Below, one piece after another: positions 1-8,340 of a stretch of DNA of 64,000 nucleotides. Made by a program: the position numbers and the translations under genes. A model generated the notes under the pieces. It saw nothing but the letters and a program-made list of their open reading frames with translations. It had not been told where the DNA came from and searched no databases. The DNA lies in the NCBI RefSeq assembly GCF_900156255.1, contig NZ_FTMK01000013.1, forward strand, positions 1 to 64,000, in the 5' to 3' direction. Source of the stretch: Paracoccus thiocyanatus. Lineage in GTDB: Bacteria; Pseudomonadota; Alphaproteobacteria; Rhodobacterales; Rhodobacteraceae. Position 1 is the first letter of the stretch; every line of letters starts with the position of its first letter.

Positions 1-342
1 TCGCCCAGACGGGTGGCCAGCTCCTGTTCCACCTCATCAGTCGCCTTTACGAACGCACCTCGATCATCGTGACGACGAACCTCGACTTCGGCGAATGGCC
101 GACCGTCTTCGGAGACGCGAAGATGACAACGGCGCTCCTCGACCGACTGACCCATCACTGTGACATCGTCGAGACCGGCAACGAGAGCTGGCGCTTCAAG
201 ACGCGGGAATGACCGAGACGCCGCTGGCCCGATCCGGTTGCGCTGTATGGAGGCTACACCGCATCGGGCCAGCTACCCGTGCTGACCAAGCGGGGTCATT
301 ATTGGGCGCCGAAAGGGGGTCAAAGTTGCGTGCCGATTGACA
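1..342 (+). mobile_element. IS21-family element, right end
   Basis: The segment carries the 3' end of an istB-like gene followed by about 130 non-coding bases. These end in a run typical of IS21 termini: a GGGGGTCAAAG stretch and then TGCCGATTGACA, finishing in CA at 341-342. IS21 elements terminate in 5'-TG...CA-3', which fits. Directly beyond 342 the sequence becomes the coding strand of an interrupted FadL-type gene, so the junction is well placed. The left end, istA and the second copy of any target duplication are outside the window. Confidence 0.8.
3..212 (+). CDS. istB: IS21 helper ATPase IstB, C-terminal part (cut by window edge)
   Basis: The last 69 residues of an IstB-like AAA+ helper ATPase, which works with the IstA transposase to deliver the element to target DNA. 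Visible are the segment SIIVTTNL followed by [10 protein letters not shown], and then [20 protein letters not shown]. These are the sensor-1 and C-terminal motifs shared by IstB proteins, with TTN as the polar sensor. The 5' part, including Walker A and B, is off the left edge. The reading frame is open from base 3 to a TGA at 210-212. Family assignment is firm; whether the element is intact cannot be judged from here. Confidence 0.85.
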   Translation, partial: AQTGGQLLFHLISRLYERTSIIVTTNLDFGEWPTVFGDAKMTTALLDRLTHHCDIVETGNESWRFKTRE

Positions 343-484
343 CCCCGGCCATCCCCTTGGAGGTGCCGCCATAGCCATTGGCGAAATAGCCGTTGGTGGC
401 CTGGGCGGGTTGCGTGCCGAGGATGGCCGTCAGCACTGCGCCGCCGGCCAGCGCCGCGGCGCGACGCTGTTCGATCTTGTCCAT
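343..484 (-). pseudogene. FadL/OMPP1-type outer membrane transporter, N-terminal fragment broken by IS21
   Basis: About 47 codons of an outer-membrane hydrophobic-compound transporter (FadL/TodX/OMPP1 family). The fragment has a signal peptide, a basic start MDKIEQRR then a hydrophobic stretch ending TQPAQA. It is followed by the family's mature N-terminus ATNGYFANGYG...SKGMAG, the hatch-domain motif that starts FadL homologues. The ATG at 484 has a strong ribosome-binding site (AGGGAGGAA). The frame runs into the IS end at 342/343, where the next residues come from transposon sequence. The rest of the gene would lie beyond the IS, outside the window. Transport function at this locus is presumably lost. 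Confidence 0.75.
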
Positions 485-568
485 CTTTCCTCCCTGACTG
501 GGGCTTCTTGCCGCCCCGCTTTGTCTTCTGCGATCCCGCTCCTCCACGGAATCCAGAAGATTCATATA

Positions 569-598
569 TTCGTATGTAAAGATATTGCCGTCCGTCAA
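569..598 (-). promoter_or_regulatory. Predicted sigma70 promoter of the interrupted FadL-type gene
   Basis: On the minus strand a TTGACG -35 box (593-598) and a TACGAA -10 box (569-574) are separated by 18 bases, in an AT-rich patch that stands out from the GC-rich surroundings. Transcription would begin near 562 and leave a leader of roughly 78 bases before the ATG at 484. A short inverted repeat GAATC/GATTC (549-563) sits just downstream and could be an operator. Predicted from sequence only. Confidence 0.4.
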
Positions 599-655
599 GC
601 GAATGTCGCGGCCCGCGGATAGCGAAGGCTTTCGTTTCGGGGCGACGACCGGGTG

Positions 656-1360
656 TCAGTCGGCGTCCAGCCCGCCTTCCTCCAGCATCGCGTTGATCTT
701 GGCGAAGCCGTATTGGATATGGATGCGCTGCACGAAGCCCACGGCCTCGGCGTCGCCATGCTTTACCGCATTCACAAGATCGGTCAGTTCTTCCAGCAGG
801 GCGTCGGTGACTTCGGCCTCGCGCGTCTGCGCGACCATGTACCAGGTGCTGGCCGCCTGGACATAGGTCTGAAGCCACATCGAGCGAAGCGACGAGTTGC
901 CGATCATCGAGGCGATCACCTCGTGCAGCTCGTGATTGATAAGGACATATTCGTCAGCCTTGAAGCCGTCCCGCAGCCTGCGGGCGCGCTGAAGCAACCC
1001 CTGCAAGGCGGCCAGATGGGCGGGGCCGGGGGCGACGGGCGACAGCTTTCCGATCAGGCAGGCAAGCTCAAGGCGCATTTCGTAGACGTGGCGGATCTGC
1101 TCTTCGGACAGGCGAACGACGACCGTCCCGACGCCGTTGCGCGATTCGATCATCCCCAGATGGCTTATCCGGTTCAGCGCATCGCGGACCGGGGTCCGGC
1201 TGACGCCGAACTCGCGCGCCAGCTCGGCCTCTTTCAACTGGTCGCCGGGTCTGTATCGCAGCAGGCAGATGCGCTCGACCAGCAACCGCTGGATCGCCGA
1301 AGCGTCCATCCTGGGCCCCAAAGCTGCGGCTGCTTTTGACTTGTCGTCGATGGCGTTCAA
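656..1360 (-). CDS. GntR-family transcriptional regulator, FCD (FadR) subfamily
   Basis: A DNA-binding regulator with an N-terminal winged helix-turn-helix (RPGDQLKEAELAREFGVSR, then TPVRDALNR) and an all-helical FCD effector domain with ligand/metal residues typical of the subfamily (RLELACLIGKL, then NHELHEVIA). FCD regulators usually repress transport and catabolic genes until a carboxylate inducer binds. It is divergent from the TRAP/M24/nitrilase genes, so it is the obvious candidate regulator for them. The start is uncertain: a TTG at 1360 has the best Shine-Dalgarno (GGAGAT); ATGs at 1447, 1438 and 1309 are possible. From 1360 it would be 234 residues. Confidence 0.85.
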   Translation of the reverse strand: MNAIDDKSKAAAALGPRMDASAIQRLLVERICLLRYRPGDQLKEAELAREFGVSRTPVRDALNRISHLGMIESRNGVGTVVVRLSEEQIRHVYEMRLELACLIGKLSPVAPGPAHLAALQGLLQRARRLRDGFKADEYVLINHELHEVIASMIGNSSLRSMWLQTYVQAASTWYMVAQTREAEVTDALLEELTDLVNAVKHGDAEAVGFVQRIHIQYGFAKINAMLEEGGLDAD

Positions 1361-1617
1361 CTTGCGATCTCCGATGCTTCTCAATGCTCCAGCGGGCGAC
1401 GACAGCCGCCGTGCGGTATTCGATCCGGCCAGCCGCATGTCCCACATCCCGGCCTGATTCGAACAGATAGCCGGTTTGCCCGGCCTCTGCTTTTGCTACA
1501 GCGCGACATCCGGGCTTGCGGCGGCGGTTGGCGTCCGCGACCAAAGGCGTAGGTCCTGCCAAGCTGAATGCAGCATTTGTTGTTATTGCGGAAATATCCA
1601 GCATAATTTCCAGTTGA

Positions 1618-1640
1618 CAGCTTAGGTGTATGCAGCTTAG
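1618..1640 (+). promoter_or_regulatory. Direct-repeat candidate operator and -35 element before the TRAP operon
   Basis: Two perfect copies of CAGCTTAG (1618-1625 and 1633-1640) lie 15 bases apart in the divergent intergenic region. The first overlaps a consensus -35 box, TTGACA at 1614-1619. No convincing -10 was found at 16-18 bases spacing (best TTAGCT), so this may be an activator- or repressor-dependent promoter. Binding by the adjacent GntR protein is an inference from position only. Confidence 0.35.
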
Positions 1641-1698
1641 CTTTTTGAAAGCGGCGCGTCCAGACTCGGCGCCGCCAGAAAAAACAGGGGAGGACGAT

Positions 1699-2694
1699 AT
1701 GAAATACGCGGGCTACCTTCTGGGCGCCGTGCTGGTCGCGGGGGGTGCTGCCTCCTCTGCGCAGGCGCAACAGGCCATCCTGGGCCACATCATGGACAGC
1801 GAACACATCTTCCACCACGTGTCCGAGCGTTTCATGGAACGGCTGGACGAACTGTCGGGCGGAAGCTTCGCCGTCGACTACCATCCGGGCGGCGATCTTG
1901 GCGACTGGACCTCGATCACCGAGCAGGTGGCGCAGGGCGCGGTGCAGATGACCATGACCTACAACCACTCGGAACTGGACCCGCGGTGGGATCTTTCGGT
2001 GCTGGGCTATGTCGCCAGCGACTGGGATGCCGCCCAAAAGATCTATGGACCCGGTTCGGTCATGGAAGGCGTCTATGCCGGTATCATGAACGACCTGGGG
2101 ATGGAGCTGCTGGGCATCATCCCGACCGATTTTGCCGGGTTCATCGTCCGCAAGGGCAAGGCCGTCCCGGTGAACTTTCCCGAGGATGCAGCGGGCATGA
2201 AGATGCGGGTGCCGGGCATGCCGATGGCGATCGAGCGTTACAACGCGCTGGGCTTCTCGCCGGTGCCGATGGCGTTCTCCGAGGTGCATACCGCGCTGCA
2301 AACCGGCGCGATCGACGGCCGCGCCTATTCCCCGCCGGTCGAGGTGCCGATGTTCAGCGACGTGCTGGAGGCCTATGTCTTCACCCGCGAGCATTTCGAG
2401 CATACCTTCTGGGTTGCTAACAAGGCTTGGTTCGACGGCCTGACCGACGAACAGCGGGGCTGGCTGACGGAAGCGGCCGACGAGGCGGTTTCCGGCTCCT
2501 GGGAACTGGCGCAGTCGCAAAGCGCCAAGTGGCTGGCCGAAATCGAGGCCGGCGGCGTCGATGTGGTCGAACTGACGCCCGAGCAGCAGGAAAAGCACCG
2601 CGCGCTCGTGATCGAGGCCGAATACCCCTACATGGAAAACATCGTCGGCGCCGAGATCATGGACCAGATCCGCGCCGCCGCCGGCACCAACTGA
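1699..2694 (+). CDS. dctP: TRAP transporter substrate-binding protein (DctP family)
   Basis: Periplasmic solute receptor of a tripartite ATP-independent periplasmic transporter, 331 residues. The first 23 residues form a signal peptide ending SSAQA. The mature protein keeps the DctP pattern, including MKMRVPG with Arg170, the arginine that in this family clamps a substrate carboxylate, and the GAIDGRAYSPP segment. The start at 1699 is chosen because GGGGAGGA precedes it at good spacing; an upstream in-frame ATG at 1630 would put extra residues before the signal peptide. First gene of dctPQM - M24 - nitrilase. The substrate is probably a carboxylate, identity unknown. Confidence 0.9.
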   Translation: MKYAGYLLGAVLVAGGAASSAQAQQAILGHIMDSEHIFHHVSERFMERLDELSGGSFAVDYHPGGDLGDWTSITEQVAQGAVQMTMTYNHSELDPRWDLSVLGYVASDWDAAQKIYGPGSVMEGVYAGIMNDLGMELLGIIPTDFAGFIVRKGKAVPVNFPEDAAGMKMRVPGMPMAIERYNALGFSPVPMAFSEVHTALQTGAIDGRAYSPPVEVPMFSDVLEAYVFTREHFEHTFWVANKAWFDGLTDEQRGWLTEAADEAVSGSWELAQSQSAKWLAEIEAGGVDVVELTPEQQEKHRALVIEAEYPYMENIVGAEIMDQIRAAAGTN

Positions 2695-2770
2695 ACCACC
2701 GTCAACGAAAGCGGACCGGGCCGCGGGGGCAACCTGCGCGCCCTGCCGCGATGCGCCGAAAGGCCAGATC

Positions 2771-3385
2771 ATGACCAAGGACTTGCTGCATATCGACAGC
2801 CTGGACGACGTGATCGGCACCTCGCCAATCCGTCCTGTCCCGGAACATGACCGCCCGCCGTCGCCGATCCATTCGGGCCTGGGTCCGGTCTATGCCGCCG
2901 AGCGCGGGATCGCCTGGCTCATGCGGGTGATCATGTTCCTGGCGATCATCTCGCTTGGCCTGCTGATGGCGGCGCAGGTGTTCATGCGCTACGTGATCTC
3001 GGCGCCTTTCCTTGGAATCGAGGAGCTGGCGCCGCTGCTTGCGGTCTGGGTCTATTTCCTGGGCATGGCCTATTGCTCGCGCGAGCGGGACCATATCGAG
3101 GGCGGGATGATGACGCTTGTCATCAAGAATCCGCGCCTGCTGACGGCCCTGCGGCTGCTTGGCTCGGCCGCGACGCTGATCACCATCGTGATCTTCATGC
3201 GCTTCGCCTGGGACTTCGTCGCCTTCAACTATTCGGTGGGCCGGCGCAGCACCTATATGCGGCTGCCCAAGGTGCTGTGGGACGTTTCGCTGCTGATCGG
3301 GCTGGCGCTGATGACCTTTTATGCCGCGCTTCAGTGCCTTGCCGAGGCGCGGGCGCTTTTCATCACGCGGGGTCGTGGCAAATGA
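2771..3385 (+). CDS. dctQ: TRAP transporter small permease (DctQ family)
   Basis: Four-helix small membrane subunit, 204 residues. An unusually long hydrophilic N-terminus of about 45 residues precedes the first membrane segment (VIMFLAIISLGLLMAAQVF). The conserved segment FLGIEELAPLLAVWVYFLG, followed by SRERDHI, is typical of DctQ. Its stop codon overlaps the start of dctM (ATGA at 3382-3385), so the two membrane subunits are translationally coupled. It lies 76 bases after dctP. Confidence 0.9.
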   Translation: MTKDLLHIDSLDDVIGTSPIRPVPEHDRPPSPIHSGLGPVYAAERGIAWLMRVIMFLAIISLGLLMAAQVFMRYVISAPFLGIEELAPLLAVWVYFLGMAYCSRERDHIEGGMMTLVIKNPRLLTALRLLGSAATLITIVIFMRFAWDFVAFNYSVGRRSTYMRLPKVLWDVSLLIGLALMTFYAALQCLAEARALFITRGRGK

Positions 3386-4677
3386 CCGCTTTGTTCATCG
3401 TTCTGATCGTCGTCGTCTTCTTCCTGCTGATCGAGGTTCCGGTCGGCTTCGCATTCGGCATTGGCGCGCTGCTTTACGGCTATATGTCGGGCACCGACAT
3501 CTCGTTCCATGCCGGTTTCGGCTATACGCAGATCAGCGCCTTTTCCCTGCTGGCCATCCCGCTTTTCATCCTGTCGGGCACGCTGATGGGGGCCAGCGGG
3601 ATTTCCGACCGGCTGCTGAACTTTGTCAATTCCTTCGTCGGGCGCACCAAGGGCGGCCTGGGCGCGGTGACGGTCATCACCTGCGCGATCTTTGGCGCGA
3701 TCTCGGGCTCGGCCTCGGCGGCGATCGCGGCCATCGGCAAGATCATGGTCCCGCGCATGATCCGCGAGGGCTATCCGCCCGGCCACGCCACCGCGCTGGT
3801 CGCGGTCTCTTCGGTGCTGGCGCTGCTGATCCCGCCCTCGATCCCGATGATCGTCTTTGCCATCGCCATCCGCGAGTCGGTCGCCAAGGCGTTCCTGTCG
3901 ACGATGATCCCCGGCGCCCTGCTGGCGATCATCTACTGCGGCCTGAACTTCTGGTTCCTGCGCAACAACAGGACCATCGTGGTGCAGCCCAAGCTGCCGG
4001 CGCAGGAAACCGTCCGGCAGATCGCGATCACCGGCAAGCAGGCGTCGCTGGCGATCCTGATGCCTGGCATCATCCTGGGCGGCATCTATTCCGGCATCGC
4101 CACCCCGACCGAGGCGGGCGCGGTGGCCCTTGTCTACACGCTGTTCGTCGGCATCCTGATCTACCGCACGCTAAGCTGGGGCAATCTGTTCAATTCCACC
4201 GTCGAGGCGGCGCGGCTGACCGGCGCAATCATCATGGTGCTGTTCTTCCTGTTCGTGATGAGCCGCGGAATGGTGCTGGCCAAGGTGCCGACGCAATTCG
4301 CGGATTTCCTGCTGTCGATTTCGGACAACCGCATCGTGATCCTGCTGCTGATCAACCTGCTGCTGCTGCTGATGGGCATGATCATCGACGATGTCTCGGG
4401 CAGCGTGCTGGCGGCGATCATCCTGCTGCCGGTGACGCAGAGCATCGGCCTGGACCCGATCCATTTTGCCGGAATCGTCGGCGTGAACCTGGGCCTGGGC
4501 AATATCTCGCCGCCTTGCGCGCCGCTTCTCTACATGGCGGGCGGGGTCACGAAACAGCCTTTGTCCACCTATATCGGCCCGACCATGAAGTTCCTTATGC
4601 TCGGCCATCTGCCGATGGTGTTTCTGGTCACGTTCATCCCCGAACTGTCGCTTTGGTTGCCCAGCCTGCTGGGCTGA
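3382..4677 (+). CDS. dctM: TRAP transporter large permease (DctM family)
   Basis: The translocating membrane subunit, 431 residues with about a dozen hydrophobic segments. Recognisable DctM blocks include the N-terminal EVPVGFAFGIGAL, the Ala/Ser-rich CAIFGAISGSASAAIAAIG segment, the PPSIPMIVFAI segment, PTEAGAVALVY and the C-terminal GNISPPCAPLLYMAGG. The family uses a sodium gradient, with DctP delivering substrate. Length and motif order are normal. The start is the ATG overlapping the dctQ stop. The M24 gene begins 32 bases after its stop, suggesting one transcript. Confidence 0.92.
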   Translation: MTALFIVLIVVVFFLLIEVPVGFAFGIGALLYGYMSGTDISFHAGFGYTQISAFSLLAIPLFILSGTLMGASGISDRLLNFVNSFVGRTKGGLGAVTVITCAIFGAISGSASAAIAAIGKIMVPRMIREGYPPGHATALVAVSSVLALLIPPSIPMIVFAIAIRESVAKAFLSTMIPGALLAIIYCGLNFWFLRNNRTIVVQPKLPAQETVRQIAITGKQASLAILMPGIILGGIYSGIATPTEAGAVALVYTLFVGILIYRTLSWGNLFNSTVEAARLTGAIIMVLFFLFVMSRGMVLAKVPTQFADFLLSISDNRIVILLLINLLLLLMGMIIDDVSGSVLAAIILLPVTQSIGLDPIHFAGIVGVNLGLGNISPPCAPLLYMAGGVTKQPLSTYIGPTMKFLMLGHLPMVFLVTFIPELSLWLPSLLG

Positions 4678-4709
4678 TCTTCAATATCCTACATTACAGG
4701 AACCGACCC

Positions 4710-5867
4710 ATGCTTGAAGAAGCAAGAATACGCACGGCCCGCCTTCAGTCACGGATGAAGGAACTGGGCATCCGCCAGGCGGTGTTCACCGACGAAAGCT
4801 CGATCGCCTATCTGGCCGGGTTCTGGGGCTATCTGGGCATCGAGTTCGGCCGCCCCACGATGCTGGTTCTGCGCGCCGAGGACGAGCCGGTCGTCATCAC
4901 GCCGATGATGGAAAGCGAAATGGTCGCAGAGATGACCTGGGTTTCCGATATCCGCGTCTGGGAGGACATGGGCCAGCGTAGCTGGGGCCGCGCCCTTTCG
5001 CAGGTGCTGGGCGACAGCCCGTCAGAGATCTGGATCGAAAAGCCGCATGTCCCGGCGATCGTGCGCAATTTCCTTGACGACAGCTTCCCCGGCGTGGCGC
5101 TGAAGGACATCAGCCCGGTCCTGGGCGCGCAACGGATGATCAAGTCGCCGCTTGAAATCCAGGTGATGAAGCAGGCCGGGCAGATCGCCGGCGCCATGAT
5201 GAAGGCCGCACATGAGTCGCTGGCCGAGGGCGGCCGCGAATACGAAAGCGCCCTGGCCGTGATCGACGCGGGCACCCGCAAGGCGGCCGGCTTCCTGACC
5301 GACAAGGGGTGGGAGCGGTTCGTTTCGCCGATGATCCACAACCTTCAGATCCTGCAAAGCGGCGCCGATACCTCGATGGTCCACCGCCGCGCCTCGGTCC
5401 GCGAATACCGCCGCGCCGACCCGGTCTATTTCTGCTTTTGCAACATGGTCCAGTTCAAGCAGTACAAGCTTGGCTTCGACCGCATGTTCCACATCGCCGA
5501 AATCTCGGACGAGGCCGCCCGCGTCCAGCAGGCCGCCATCGACGCCCAAGCGGCCGCCATCGCGGCGATCCGGCCCGGCGCGCTGGCCGAGGATATCGCC
5601 GCCGCGGCGAATGCGGTTTATGCCGAACGCGGCTACGAGACCGGCTACCGCACCGGCCGCTCGATCGGGGTCGCCTATCTTGAGGCGCCCGAGCTCAAGG
5701 CCGGGGACAGGACGGTGCTGCAACCGGGCATGACCTTCGCGGTGGATGGCGGGATTTCCATCGACGGCGTGACCGCGGGACGGATCGGCGATTCCGTCGT
5801 CGTGACCGAGGATGGGTGCGACTATCTCACCGACTATCCCCGCCAGCTTCTCGTGACCGCGGGCTGA
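4710..5867 (+). CDS. Creatinase-like M24 (pita-bread fold) protein lacking most metal ligands
   Basis: A 385-residue M24 protein with an N-terminal creatinase/prolidase domain (1-140) and a C-terminal pita-bread domain. In M24 metallopeptidases two Asp, one His and two Glu bind the metals. By alignment by eye, the first Asp is Cys242, the His of TGHGIG is Arg317 (TGRSIG), the Glu of PGMxxxxE is Asp346 and the last Glu is Gly360. One Asp (257) may remain. His225 matches the family's conserved upstream His, which is catalytic in creatinase. This pattern argues against a metallopeptidase and for a creatinase-like or ectoine-hydrolase-like C-N hydrolase. Substrate unknown. AGGA precedes the ATG; the nitrilase gene follows after 3 bases. 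Confidence 0.8.
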   Translation: MLEEARIRTARLQSRMKELGIRQAVFTDESSIAYLAGFWGYLGIEFGRPTMLVLRAEDEPVVITPMMESEMVAEMTWVSDIRVWEDMGQRSWGRALSQVLGDSPSEIWIEKPHVPAIVRNFLDDSFPGVALKDISPVLGAQRMIKSPLEIQVMKQAGQIAGAMMKAAHESLAEGGREYESALAVIDAGTRKAAGFLTDKGWERFVSPMIHNLQILQSGADTSMVHRRASVREYRRADPVYFCFCNMVQFKQYKLGFDRMFHIAEISDEAARVQQAAIDAQAAAIAAIRPGALAEDIAAAANAVYAERGYETGYRTGRSIGVAYLEAPELKAGDRTVLQPGMTFAVDGGISIDGVTAGRIGDSVVVTEDGCDYLTDYPRQLLVTAG

Positions 5868-5870
5868 GGC

Positions 5871-6698
5871 ATGGCGCGCGGCTTCAAGCTTGCCGTGGCC
5901 CAGACCCCAGGGGACCTGGCCACCACGCGGGATCGGATCGAGTGGCTGGCCATGACGCTTTCGCAACTGCAAGGCCGGGACGTCGATCTGTTGCTGCTGC
6001 CGGAACTGTATCTGACCGGCTACAATATCGGTGCGGATGTCGTCGATCGGGCCGAGGCATCGGACGGCCCCGGCGCCGCCAGGATCGCGGATCTGGCCCG
6101 CCGGTTCGGTATCGCGGTCCATTACGGTTATGCCGAGCGCGCGGATGGCGTGATCTATGGCGCGGCCCAGTGCTTTGGCCCGGACGGAACCTGTCTGGGC
6201 CGGCATCGCAAGCTGATCCTGCCGCCGGGATTCGAGAGCGAATATTTCGCCCCCGGCGAAGGATGCAGCCTGTTTAGCTGGAGGGGCCTGCGGATCGCCA
6301 CGCTGATCTGCTATGACGCAGAGTTCCCCGAAACCGCGCGACATGTCGCGGCGCTGGGGGCGCAACTGATCCTTGTTCCGACCGCCCTGGGCGCGCAATG
6401 GGGTTGGGTCGGCCGCACGATGATCCCGACGCGCGGCTATGAAAACGGCGTCTTTCTTGCCTATGCGAACCACGCCGGGCAGGAAAACGGCATGGCATTC
6501 CTGGGCGAAAGCTTCATCGCTGCACCAGACGGCCAGGAGCTTGCGCGGGCAGGGGTCGCCCCCGAAGTCCTGATCGCGGATATCGACCCGACGCGGGTGA
6601 CGCAGGCGCAAAAGCGCCTGCCCTATCTTAAGGACCGGCTTGCGCTGCCGCTGTCTGGCGACAATGCGCCGGAAAGAGGCGGTGTTCTGGCAACTTAG
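5871..6698 (+). CDS. Carbon-nitrogen hydrolase (nitrilase superfamily)
   Basis: A 275-residue nitrilase-superfamily enzyme of the amidase/N-carbamoylase type. The Glu-Lys-Cys catalytic triad is intact: Glu45 in LLLPELYLTGY, Lys114 in RHRKLILP and Cys147 in ATLICYDAEFPE. These enzymes hydrolyse amides, carbamoyl compounds or nitriles through a thioester. It starts three bases after the stop of the M24 gene, so the two hydrolases almost certainly act on the same pathway, with the second taking an amide or carbamoyl product of the first. Which amide is not determinable from sequence. Last gene of the cassette; a GC hairpin (6730-6749) without a T-run follows. Confidence 0.88.
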   Translation: MARGFKLAVAQTPGDLATTRDRIEWLAMTLSQLQGRDVDLLLLPELYLTGYNIGADVVDRAEASDGPGAARIADLARRFGIAVHYGYAERADGVIYGAAQCFGPDGTCLGRHRKLILPPGFESEYFAPGEGCSLFSWRGLRIATLICYDAEFPETARHVAALGAQLILVPTALGAQWGWVGRTMIPTRGYENGVFLAYANHAGQENGMAFLGESFIAAPDGQELARAGVAPEVLIADIDPTRVTQAQKRLPYLKDRLALPLSGDNAPERGGVLAT

Positions 6699-6906
6699 CC
6701 GGAATCGCGGCACGGGAAAGACATGCGGTCGGCGGCGAAATGGCCGCCGGCCGCGCCAGTGCCCGGCAGTATCGCTGCGCGCCGGCCCGCCTTTACCGGC
6801 TTCATGGCGCGGTCTGGGCGATGCAGCAAAGTCACCAAGCTATATGGGCATGAAGGTTGGCGCCAATGCACGCCCATTGATCGGAATGCAGCCGCCAGTC
6901 AGGTGA

Positions 6907-6996
6907 TGGCGGAGACGAAGGGATTCGAACCCTCGAGGCGGTTTCCCGCCTGCACCCTTAGCAGGGGTGTGCCTTCGACCACTCGGCCACGTCTCC
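6907..6996 (-). tRNA. tRNA-Ser (anticodon GCT)
   Basis: Read on the minus strand, 90 bases fold as a class II tRNA. The acceptor stem is GGAGACG/CGTCTCC, the D-arm begins TGGCCGAGTGG, and the anticodon stem CACCC/GGGTG encloses the loop CTGCTAA, giving anticodon GCT. A long serine-type variable arm (GCAGGCGGGAAACCGCCT) and the T-arm GGTTCGAATCC follow. CCA is encoded at the 3' end (6907-6909 on the plus strand reads TGG). The 3' end faces the IS/TRAP cassette. Confidence 0.97.
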
Positions 6997-7210
6997 GCCG
7001 CGGGGTCTAGCAGGCTGGGGGCGGGAGAAACAAGGGGAAATCGCACCGGATGCACGGTTTGGCGAAAATTCCCCCGATCACCGCGCCAACCCGCAACGGC
7101 CCGGAAACACGCCGGGATTCGCCCAGTGTCCAGCGGCTCGGCAGCCGCTGCGGCCCACCCGGTGGGCAGCCGCCGCCAAACCCGGTGGCCCGCCCGCGGG
7201 ACGGCCGTTC

Positions 7211-8308
7211 TTAGGCGTTGAACAGGAAATGCAGCACGTCGCCGTCCTGCACCACATAGGACTTGCCCTCGACGCGGAACTTGCCGGCCTCGCGGGCGCC
7301 GGCCTCGCCCTTACAGGTGATGTAGTCGTCATAGGCGATGGTCTCGGCGCGGATGAAGCCGCGCTCGAAATCGCCATGGATCACGCCCGCCGCCGCCGGG
7401 GCCAGCGTGCCCTTGTGGATGGTCCAGGCGCGGGCCTCCTTGGGGCCGACGGTGAAATAGGTCTCAAGGCCCAGAAGCTTGTAGCCTTCACGGATCAGGC
7501 GATCCAGCCCGGCCTCGTGCAGGCCCATCTCTTCCAGGAACATGCCGGCTTCCTCGGGGGGAAGCTGGCTGATCTCTTCCTCGATCCTGGCGGAAATCAC
7601 CACATGGCCGGCACCCTGTTCCGCCGCCATCTGCGCCACGCGCTCGGACTGGCTGTTGCCGGTGGCGGCCTTGTCTTCTTCGACGTTGCAGACGAACAGC
7701 ACCGGCTTGGCGGTCAGCAATTGCAGCATGTCCCAAGGCTTGCGATCCTCGTCGTCGACCTTGACGGTGCGGGCGGGCTTGCCGGATTCCAGCGCCGCCT
7801 GCGCGGCCTTCAGCAGCTTTTCCTGGGCCACCGCCTCCTTGTCGCCGCCCTTCAGCTTGCGGGCGATATTGGCCAGCCGCCGCTCGACCGATTCCAGGTC
7901 GGCGATCATCAGCTCGGTCTCGATGGTTTCGGCATCGGCGATGGGATCGACGCGGCCCTCGACATGGGTGACGTCGCCGTCTTCAAAGCAGCGCAGCACA
8001 TGGGCGATGGCATCGACCTCGCGGATATTGGCCAGGAACTGGTTGCCCAACCCCTCGCCTTTGCTGGCGCCCTTTACCAGGCCGGCGATGTCGACAAAGG
8101 TGATGCGGGTGGGGATGACCTGCTTGCTGCCCGCGATCGCGGCCAGCTTGTCCAGCCGCGCGTCGGGCACCGCGACCTCGCCCACGTTCGGCTCGATGGT
8201 GCAAAAGGGAAAGTTCGCGGCCTGCGCGGCGGCGGTTTTCGTCAGCGCGTTGAACAGCGTCGACTTGCCCACGTTGGGCAGGCCGACGATCCCCATGCGA
8301 AAGCCCAT
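7211..8308 (-). CDS. ychF: Redox-regulated ATPase YchF (Obg-related, OLA1 family)
   Basis: A 365-residue P-loop protein of the conserved YchF/OLA1 family, which binds ribosomes and prefers ATP over GTP. The N-terminus shows the G1 loop [15 protein letters not shown], and [20 protein letters not shown] is the G3 region. The C-terminal TGS-like domain ends with [12 protein letters not shown], diagnostic of the family. Length is standard. It is a housekeeping gene divergent from trpA, and marks the start of core genome to the right of the tRNA. Confidence 0.96.
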   Translation of the reverse strand: MGFRMGIVGLPNVGKSTLFNALTKTAAAQAANFPFCTIEPNVGEVAVPDARLDKLAAIAGSKQVIPTRITFVDIAGLVKGASKGEGLGNQFLANIREVDAIAHVLRCFEDGDVTHVEGRVDPIADAETIETELMIADLESVERRLANIARKLKGGDKEAVAQEKLLKAAQAALESGKPARTVKVDDEDRKPWDMLQLLTAKPVLFVCNVEEDKAATGNSQSERVAQMAAEQGAGHVVISARIEEEISQLPPEEAGMFLEEMGLHEAGLDRLIREGYKLLGLETYFTVGPKEARAWTIHKGTLAPAAAGVIHGDFERGFIRAETIAYDDYITCKGEAGAREAGKFRVEGKSYVVQDGDVLHFLFNA

Positions 8309-8340
8309 GATGCACCCCTTTTTGCCGGATTTGCGCGCTT

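Noticed and set aside
1456-1464. GATTCGAAC near the GntR start matches part of the tRNA-Ser T-loop and might be an attachment-site remnant.
   Set aside because: Only nine bases match, and this string is common to all T-loops; there is no integrase or longer repeat.
7131-7150. 8-bp hairpin CAGCGGCT/AGCCGCTG downstream of ychF as a terminator.
   Set aside because: No T-run on the minus strand and 60 bases from the stop; such GC dyads are frequent here.
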